DNA of 61,006 bases from Clostridiales bacterium VE202-01 (GTDB lineage Bacteria > Bacillota_I > Bacilli_A > Erysipelotrichales > Coprobacillaceae), in NCBI GenBank assembly GCA_000508865.1, contig BAHP02000042.1:1-61006 (forward strand). Direction: 5' to 3'. The position numbers were made by a program, and so were the translations under genes. Below are positions 45,388 through 51,495 of this stretch, piece after piece (within the stretch, counting starts at the first letter, position 1; each line of letters begins with the position of its first letter). Under the pieces are notes generated by a model. That model did not search any database. It saw only the letters and a list, made by a program, of their open reading frames with translations, and was not told the DNA's origin.

Positions 45388-45659
45388 ATATTTTGCGGTC
45401 AATCTAAACCCTATATCCATCAAGACTTTTGAGCAATTTTATAATCATAAAATAACTAAAAATCATCAAAAATAAACAAAAAACACAGTCAATCTTTTCA
45501 AGATGTTCATTAAAAACACAAAAAATGCTCAAACCCTATGATACACAACACTTACACACAAATAATTAATTTTGAGATTGACCGCAAAAAACACTCATAA
45601 AATGTTTAAAAATAGTTAAATTTATAGTAAGATATAAGAAATAGCTAGTAAATATAGTT
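45381..45659 (+). promoter_or_regulatory. Leader of CRISPR array 1 containing a nested inverted-repeat element
   Basis: AT-rich leader between the cas6 stop and the first repeat. Bases 45390-45405 (ATTTTGCGGTCAATCT) and 45575-45589 (AGATTGACCGCAAAA) are a 15-bp inverted repeat, with an inner TTTTGAGCA / TGCTCAAA pair (45427-45435 and 45526-45533), giving a MITE-like block of 200 bp. The last 86 bases (45574-45659) are identical to the leader of array 2. The shared 18-bp element is at 45608-45625. Transcription runs into the array on the plus strand. Confidence 0.75.
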
Positions 45660-46244
45660 GTTGTACCTTATCTAATGAGGAATTGTTACTTAAATTACTT
45701 TTGTTGTACTCAATAACCATTGGCAACAGTTGTACCTTATCTAATGAGGAATTGTTACTTAGCTTTCTTTGTCTAAGAAAGGATAGTATCCCTTTATTCG
45801 AAGTTGTACCTTATCTAATGAGGAATTGTTACTAAAACTTGGTATACACTAGGCTTCTATCACCTAGTATGTTGTACCTTATCTAATGAGGAATTGTTAC
45901 CAATAGATATCCTTTACAATTTCATGACCAACAGCACTTTTCCGTACAATAGTTGTACCTTATCTAATGAGGAATTGTTACGCAAATTCTTTAACACCAT
46001 GCAATATCTTCGGAAAGTTGTACCTTATCTAATGAGGAATTGTTACATAATTCTCAAATCTTTTTGGAGGAATTATCCCCTCCAGTTGTACCTTATCTAA
46101 TGAGGAATTGTTACTGTTTTCTGCTTCATACATTGCGATTTTTTCATCAATGTTGTACCTTATCTAATGAGGAATTGTTACTTATTATGCATAATGATAA
46201 CCTTATCTTCAAAAAATATAGTTGCACCTTATCTAATGAGGAAT
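45660..46244 (+). CRISPR. CRISPR array 1: nine repeats, eight spacers
   Basis: The 30-bp repeat starts GTTGTACCTT and ends GGAATTGTTAC. Repeats start at 45660, 45729, 45803, 45871, 45952, 46017, 46085, 46152 and 46221. The last is degenerate: GTTGCACC in place of GTTGTACC, and its final six bases are lost (46221-46244). Spacers are 39, 44, 38, 51, 35, 38, 37 and 39 bp, unusually variable. CCTTAT/ATGAGG (with one G-U) can form the small Cas6 hairpin, leaving ATTGTTAC as the likely 8-base crRNA handle. The leader is at the left, so crRNAs read as the plus strand. Spacers 2, 3 and 6 contain 6-7 bp hairpins. Confidence 0.98.
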
Positions 46245-46352
46245 CATATATATGATCATTGGATTGTATAAAAATAGAGTTATAAATTTTAAGAGTTGTA
46301 GTTAGTTATGTAATTAGGTATTAAATTATTTATAGTTAATGTATTAGATAGT

Positions 46353-46950
46353 CAAAAGGGTCTCTAAATTTCCGTGGGGTTTTAAAAAATGAGACTCTAA
46401 AATAAAGTGGGGTTTTGGTGACCCCACTTCTGTTTATAGTTGAAAAAGTATCATTCAATACCGTGGGGTCAAGAATGATACTTTTAATATGCCGAAACAA
46501 CCATTTTATTTAATTATTATCTGTTTTTTAAAGTTTTTGTGACAGTCTTTACATATAAATCTTCTACATCTGTAATTGATGACGGTTTTATTAGTGTTGA
46601 AAATAGAATGAGTAATTTTCTTTGATTTATAGTCTTTAACATTAGCATTCAAACTACTGCAACAGGGGCAGGATTTAATCTTTTTAGTTAAAGTAATATT
46701 AATGTTTATAATATCGTGAGATCTAACAATATTGATATCTTGAATATCGTCAGGTTGTAAACCCAATAAATTTATAGTATCATAATCCATGAGATAACAC
46801 TCTCCTTTCAAATATGGTTGTATCTGCAAAAACAATCATATCATGAAAGGATTTTTTCATACTATAAGAGTACCCCACGAAAGTTTAAAGTACAAAAAAA
46901 GCCGACCCCATGAAACTTTATACCTAGGGTCGACCCACACTAATTTAGAT
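46353..46950. mobile_element. Decayed ISL3-type insertion sequence with nested end repeats
   Basis: A transposase fragment is flanked by GTGGGGT-bearing ends. The left end TCTCTAAATTTCCGTGGGGT (46361-46380) is similar to the reverse complement of the right end near 46930-46950 (TCTAAATTAGTGTGGGTC). Extra copies of the end motif occur inside: a perfect hairpin AAGTGGGGT/ACCCCACTT (46405-46429), a 13-bp inverted repeat AAAAGTATCATTC/GAATGATACTTTT (46444-46456, 46473-46485) with CCGTGGGGTC in its loop, TACCCCACGAAAG at 46871, and GGGTCGACCC at 46927-46936. Several ISL3-related ends seem to have inserted into each other. The element lies just after array 1. Confidence 0.6.
46506..46835 (-). pseudogene. 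ISL3 family transposase, N-terminal fragment
   Basis: 109 residues remain of a transposase that is normally ~400-450. The zinc-finger start of ISL3 transposases is visible: CPCCSS, then VINYRCRRFICKDCHKNF, with the four cysteines and a histidine. The catalytic DDE region is absent. The ORF ends within AT-rich DNA, so this is a remnant that cannot move the element. The true start may be the internal ATG before DYDTINLLGL, preceded by GAAAGGAGAG. Confidence 0.8.
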
Positions 46951-47079
46951 ATCGAGTCAAAATATGTTGACTATTTTTTTGTGTTTTATAATTATTAAAT
47001 GATTTTTAATGACATATTTGTGTAAATTTCTCAAAAAAATTGTTATAAAATAATAAATATGCTATATTGGAGGTGTAGG

Positions 47080-48318
47080 ATGGTGAGTTTTATGCTTGTG
47101 CAATTTACAGTAAAAAATTTTATGTCATTTAAGAATGAAAATATTTTAGATTGGAGTGCAGTTAATGCTTATAAAGAACATAGTGATAATTTAATTTTTG
47201 TTCCAAATAAAGAAAAGTTTTTAAAGGTTATGTCAATATATGGTGCTAATGCAAGTGGTAAAAGTAATATATTGATGGCATTTAGATTTTTTCGGAAAAT
47301 TATTAGGGATTCTTTTAGTAATGCAAATAATGAATCTTTTGAAGAAATAAATAGTAATGGTGTTTTGAAAAAGTATTATCAGCCATATGCTTTTTGCAAA
47401 GAAAAAGAAGATACAGAGTTTGAATTAATTTTTATTATTGGTGATAAGGAGTATCAATATGGATATTGTTATAATGATCAATGCATAAATTATGAATGGT
47501 TATATCAAACATCATTAGAAACTAATCGAAAAAAGATAATTTTTGAAAGAAGTAGTGATAATATTGAATTAGGTTCGTCAATAAAAAAAGAGTGTCATAA
47601 ATATATAAATGAAATTGATAATGATGTTTTAGTGTTATCTTTTTTTAATCGACTTAAATTAAAAAATAAGTTATTTAATGATGTTTATAATAGCATTATT
47701 AAAGTTCTTGTTTTTTGTGATGAGTTTGATGATTTGTATTCTTATTTATTAGAAGATGTTTTGATTACATTTATTGATAATGAAAAAGATAATTTATTAC
47801 AATATTTAGAAGCAATTGAATCTGGAATAAGTGATATTAAATATAGGAAAGATAAAGATAAAGTAAGTATTTATACTTATCATAGGGGATTAGATAATAA
47901 TGAATATAAACTAGATATAGATAATGAATCTGCTGGTACTGTTAAAAGTTTAGCTTTATATGCTTTAATTAAAGTAGTAATAGCTAGTGGACAAGCTCTT
48001 TTTTTTGATGAATTAAATATTAAACTGCATCCATTGTTGCTTAAGTTTATTATTGATATGTTTAATAACAGTAGTACTGGTGCGCAGTTGATATATACTA
48101 CACATGATGTTACTTTATTGAGTAATAAATTTTTTAGAAGAGATCAAATATGGTTTACTCAAAAAGATCAATATGGTATATCAAAATTGTATTCTTTAGC
48201 TGAATTTAAAATAAGAAATGATGCGTCTTTTGAAAAAGATTATTTGGGTGGTGTTTATGGAGGAATACCGTATTTAAAGGATTTTGAAATAGGGAGTGAA
48301 GATAATGGGGAAGGATGA
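47080..48318 (+). CDS. AAA family ATPase (AAA15/RloA-like), defence-associated
   Basis: 412-residue SMC/OLD-like ATPase. Walker A is GANASGKS (55-62), Walker B is ALFFDELNIKLHPLL (D310, E311), and YTTHDVTLL is the H/switch region. The N-terminus VQFTVKNFMSFKNENILDWS is typical of AAA15 proteins. It is paired with a RloB-family gene that overlaps it by 14 bases; such pairs form abortive-infection or nuclease-type anti-phage systems (AbiL-like). The ATG at 47080 fits GGAGGTG five bases upstream. It sits between the two CRISPR arrays, within the duplicated segment, which supports a defence role. Confidence 0.85.
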   Translation: MVSFMLVQFTVKNFMSFKNENILDWSAVNAYKEHSDNLIFVPNKEKFLKVMSIYGANASGKSNILMAFRFFRKIIRDSFSNANNESFEEINSNGVLKKYYQPYAFCKEKEDTEFELIFIIGDKEYQYGYCYNDQCINYEWLYQTSLETNRKKIIFERSSDNIELGSSIKKECHKYINEIDNDVLVLSFFNRLKLKNKLFNDVYNSIIKVLVFCDEFDDLYSYLLEDVLITFIDNEKDNLLQYLEAIESGISDIKYRKDKDKVSIYTYHRGLDNNEYKLDIDNESAGTVKSLALYALIKVVIASGQALFFDELNIKLHPLLLKFIIDMFNNSSTGAQLIYTTHDVTLLSNKFFRRDQIWFTQKDQYGISKLYSLAEFKIRNDASFEKDYLGGVYGGIPYLKDFEIGSEDNGEG

Positions 48319-48979
48319 TATATTTAAGAAAAAGAGAGCCGAAAGACGAAAAAGAAAATTTGAAAATAGGCAGCCGCATGCTCATTCTTATTTGATAATT
48401 TGTGAAGGTAAGGAAACTGAACCAAATTATTTTAATGGTTTAAATACAAAAATTCAGAAAAAAATAGGTGGTCAAATTAAAATAGAATCTATCCCAATTA
48501 TTGATGTTATTGGTGAAGGTCAAAATACAACATCATTAGTAAATATTGTTGAAAAAAGAGTTAAGGAAGCAAAAATAATATATGAGAATATATGGATAGT
48601 ATTTGATAAAGATGATTTTGAACAATTTGATAAAGCAATCAATGAAGCTGAATCAAAGGAATATAAGGTAGCATGGAGTAATGAATGTTTTGAATTATGG
48701 CTATTATTACATTTTTGTTATATAGATAGTGCACTTTCACGGAAGGTATTATTTCAAAAAATGACAGAAATATATAATGATTATGGATATAATCATAATT
48801 ATCAAAAAAATGATCCAAATATTTATAAATTTTGTAGTGAAGTTGGAAGTGTTAAAAATGCTATAGGAAATTCTAAAAGACTTATGAGTAATTATAAACC
48901 AAGTCTTTCTCCCTCAAAATGTTCTCCAGGGAACACTGTGTATCAACTGGTTGAAGAATTAATAGGTTATTTAAATTAA
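48305..48979 (+). CDS. RloB family protein, partner of the AAA ATPase
   Basis: 224-residue protein with a basic N-terminus (KKKRAERRKRKFENRQ). The RloB core has YLIICEGKETEPNYFNGL, a Toprim-like first strand with a conserved Glu, then IWIVFDKDDFEQF with the acidic pair, and WSNECFELWLLLHF. This suggests a metal-dependent nuclease related to OLD-type effectors. ATG 48305 is preceded by AGGGAGTGA. It is translationally coupled to the ATPase. The target (DNA or tRNA/RNA) cannot be told from sequence. Confidence 0.85.
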   Translation: MGKDDIFKKKRAERRKRKFENRQPHAHSYLIICEGKETEPNYFNGLNTKIQKKIGGQIKIESIPIIDVIGEGQNTTSLVNIVEKRVKEAKIIYENIWIVFDKDDFEQFDKAINEAESKEYKVAWSNECFELWLLLHFCYIDSALSRKVLFQKMTEIYNDYGYNHNYQKNDPNIYKFCSEVGSVKNAIGNSKRLMSNYKPSLSPSKCSPGNTVYQLVEELIGYLN

Positions 48980-49049
48980 AGGAATTAGCAAATACTTATT
49001 TTATTAAAAATAACAAACGAGAGTGCGTATATTATTTAGTAATGAGTTT

Positions 49050-49326
49050 AGAGTAATATTTTGTGGTCAATCTAAATCCTATATCCATCAAGACTTTTGA
49101 GCAATTTTATAATTAAAAATAACTAAAAATCATCAAAAATAAACAAAAAATACAGTCAATCTTTTAAAGATGTTCATTAAAAACACAAAAAATGCTCAAA
49201 CCCTATGATACACAACACTTATACATAAATAAGTAATTTAGAGATTGACCGCAAAAAACACTCATAAAATGTTTAAAAATAGTTAAATTTATAGTAAGAT
49301 ATAAGAAATAGCTAGTAAATATAGTT
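49050..49326 (+). promoter_or_regulatory. Leader of CRISPR array 2, a duplicate of leader 1
   Basis: Co-linear with 45381-45659 over its full length, beginning at AGAGTAA, which in copy 1 includes the cas6 stop codon. The first ~190 bases show scattered substitutions and small gaps (for example GTGGTC in place of GCGGTC), while the last 86 bases are identical. The outer inverted repeat (49058-49073 and 49242-49256) and the 18-bp element (49275-49292) are kept. It was therefore copied from the cas6-array 1 junction or the reverse. Confidence 0.85.
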
Positions 49327-49900
49327 GTTGCACCTTATCTAATGAGGAATTGTTACAAATTAAGCAGGAATAAGTTCCTGCTTTTTATTTTAAGTTGCAC
49401 CTTATCTAATGAGGAATTGTTACGATTACAAGGTATTATTCTAAACTTTTCATCCAAGTTGTTGCACCTTATCTAATGAGGAATTGTTACCATAATGTTT
49501 TCGTACTCACTTAAGAACGGGATACGCCCGTTGCACCTTATCTAATGAGGAATTGTAACTTTTTTCAAATCTTTTTTCAGCAAATGGTAAAGCTCTGTTG
49601 CACCTTATCTAATGAGGAATTGTTACCAGCATAATCTGTTTTTGTTTTTCAATGTTTCTGTATGTTGTACCTTATCTAATGAGGAATTGTTACTATTTGT
49701 TTTCATGATCTGCTCCTTTCTTTCAAAAAGTTGCACCTTATCTAATGAGGAATTGTTACTTTTGCCATAGGAAGGATTTCTTTTCCTTTATAGGAAAAGG
49801 TTGCACCTTATCTAATGAGGAATTGTTACGAATAGTTTTTGAACAGTAACGTTATCAATATGGTTAGTGCCAAAAGTTGTACCTTATCTAATGAGGAATT
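49327..49900 (+). CRISPR. CRISPR array 2: nine repeats, eight spacers
   Basis: Same 30-bp repeat but mostly GTTGCACC at its start. Repeats begin at 49327, 49394, 49461, 49530, 49597, 49664, 49730, 49800 and 49876. The sixth (49664) and the truncated last one (49876-49900) read GTTGTACC; the fourth ends TGTAAC. Spacers are 37, 37, 39, 37, 37, 36, 40 and 46 bp. Spacer 1 is an intrinsic terminator and spacer 6 is the complement of a ribosome-binding site and start codon (separate entries). No spacer is shared with array 1. No cas genes adjoin this array, so it depends on those at 34-45 kb. Confidence 0.98.
49361..49391 (+). terminator. Terminator-like hairpin forming spacer 1 of array 2
   Basis: AAGCAGGAA and TTCCTGCTT form a perfect 9-bp stem with a TAAG loop, followed by TTTATTTT, all inside the first spacer (49357-49393). 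In the direction of array transcription it has every feature of an intrinsic terminator. Confidence 0.75.
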
Positions 49901-49961
49901 AACAAGTTATTCATTTAAAGAATTAGTGATAATTGTTTTATTTAAAATAATGTAGTAAGAT

Positions 49962-49990
49962 AAAAGAGCGTATATACGCTCTTTTGTTGT
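49962..49990. terminator. Terminator downstream of CRISPR array 2
   Basis: AAAAGAGCGTA and TACGCTCTTTT form a perfect 11-bp stem around TA with a short T run. It can end array transcription and separates it from the HAD gene. Confidence 0.7.
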
Positions 49991-50001
49991 GGAGGATGGA
50001 A

Positions 50002-50670
50002 ATGGAGTTAAAAGTAGTAATATTTGATATGGATGGGTTGATGTTTGATACTGAACCGATTGGGGCAAAGTGTTTTAAAACAGCAGCTAAAAAGTATGGT
50101 TATATAGTTGATGATGAATTTCAGATGGGATTGATAGGGATGAATGTTCATGATCATGTTCTTAAAGTTAGGGCTAAGTTTGGTGATGATTATCCAGTAT
50201 TTGAGATCAGAGATTTAGCAAAGAAGTTAAAAATGGAGTATTTTTATGAATATGGCTTACCGATCAAAAAGGGTTTGAAAGAGCTGGTAGCTTATTTAAA
50301 AGAAATGGGAATTAAAATTGCGGTGGCTTCGTCATCGTCAATTGATTTGATCAATGAGTATTTAGAGTTATCAAAGATGGAAAATGAGTTTGATTTTGTG
50401 ATTGGCGGTGATGCGGTGCTTCATGGTAAACCTAACCCAGAATTGTTTTTAAGAGTATTAAAACATTTTAATATTAGTAATGATGAGGCATTAGTATTAG
50501 AGGATTCTTGTAATGGTATTATGGCTAGCCATAATGCAGGAATACCAGTTATTTGTGTACCGGATCTCGTTGTTAATGGACCGGAAATTTTAGCCCTTAC
50601 ATATAAAACTTTACCGTCTTTATTTGAAGTTAAAGATGAGATTGCAAGTATTTTAGGAGATAATAAATGA
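50002..50670 (+). CDS. HAD family phosphatase, beta-phosphoglucomutase-like
   Basis: HAD subfamily IA enzyme of 222 residues. Motif I is VIFDMDGLMFDTE, with the nucleophile Asp and the second acid; a helical cap follows, then VASSSS (motif II), the Lys in GGDAVLHGKPNPELF (motif III) and VLEDSCNGIMASHNAGI (motif IV). Members hydrolyse or isomerise sugar phosphates; the exact substrate is open. The ATG at 50002 has GGAGG six bases upstream; earlier in-frame starts sit on or before that site. The DUF554 gene overlaps its stop codon region. Confidence 0.9.
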   Translation: MELKVVIFDMDGLMFDTEPIGAKCFKTAAKKYGYIVDDEFQMGLIGMNVHDHVLKVRAKFGDDYPVFEIRDLAKKLKMEYFYEYGLPIKKGLKELVAYLKEMGIKIAVASSSSIDLINEYLELSKMENEFDFVIGGDAVLHGKPNPELFLRVLKHFNISNDEALVLEDSCNGIMASHNAGIPVICVPDLVVNGPEILALTYKTLPSLFEVKDEIASILGDNK

Positions 50671-51347
50671 TAGGAACGATTGTAAATACAGCTGCGGTTA
50701 TTATTGGCGCAAGTATTGGCTTATTGATAAAAAAGGGGATTCCTAAACGAGTTGGCGATGCGTTGATGAAAGCATTAGGATTATGTACGCTTTTTATTGG
50801 GATTAGTGGTGCTTTTAAAGGTGAAGATACGCTAGTGATGATTATTTCCATGGTTTTAGGAACTTTGATCGGTGAGGCTGTTGATATTGATAAACATGTT
50901 AATAGTGGGGTTAGAAAGATTGAAAACCGGTTTACAAAGAAAAATAGTGAGAATAGTATTTCTCAGGGCTTTATTACAGCTAGTTTATTGTTTTGTATTG
51001 GTTCAATGACGATCGTAGGGGCCATGAATGCCGGTCTTTTAGGTGATAATACAATGTTATTTACTAAATCGACTTTAGATTTTTGTTCATCTATCATTTT
51101 TGCTTCGACTTTAGGAATCGGGGTATTGTTGTCAGCGGGATTTGTTTTAGTCTATCAAGGGGGATTGACGCTTTTAGCGATAGCTGCTGCGCCCCTGTTA
51201 AGTACGACTGTAATTAATGAGATGACTTGTGTGGGATCTTTAGTTATTATCGCAACAGGACTTAATTTATTAGGGATTACGAAATTAAAATTGATGAATT
51301 ATTTACCGGCGATGTTTTTACCGATCATTTTATGTTTATTTATGTAA
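50667..51347 (+). CDS. DUF554 family membrane protein
   Basis: 226-residue membrane protein with about seven hydrophobic segments, beginning IGTIVNTAAVIIGASIGLLIKKGIP, the hallmark N-terminus of DUF554 (YqgA/YdfK type). Further family segments are ALGLCTLFIGISGAF, FCIGSMTIVGAMNAGL and FVLVYQGGLTLLA. The function of the family is unknown; a transport role is often supposed. AGGAGA precedes ATG by seven bases and the start overlaps the HAD stop codon. Confidence 0.9.
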   Translation: MIGTIVNTAAVIIGASIGLLIKKGIPKRVGDALMKALGLCTLFIGISGAFKGEDTLVMIISMVLGTLIGEAVDIDKHVNSGVRKIENRFTKKNSENSISQGFITASLLFCIGSMTIVGAMNAGLLGDNTMLFTKSTLDFCSSIIFASTLGIGVLLSAGFVLVYQGGLTLLAIAAAPLLSTTVINEMTCVGSLVIIATGLNLLGITKLKLMNYLPAMFLPIILCLFM

Positions 51348-51357
51348 TTTGTTAAAG

Positions 51358-51390
51358 AAATGTTATTTTTAGGATAACATTTTTTTCTTT
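51358..51390 (+). terminator. Terminator after the DUF554 gene
   Basis: AAATGTTAT and ATAACATTT form a perfect 9-bp stem around TTTTAGG, followed by TTTTTTC. Confidence 0.85.
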
Positions 51391-51495
51391 GTTTTAAGAT
51401 TAAGTTAAAATAATTAAGTGTTAGTAAAGTCTATTGTTTGCTGGATTTTTGAGTGCTAAGATGTGCCTGTAAAAATTTTACAAGGAGAAATGGAA

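Noticed and set aside
45894-46255. Two overlapping plus-strand ORFs (45894-46100 and 46040-46255) with the recurring peptide CTLSNEELL
   Set aside because: They are translations of the CRISPR repeat; no ribosome-binding sites and no protein-like composition.
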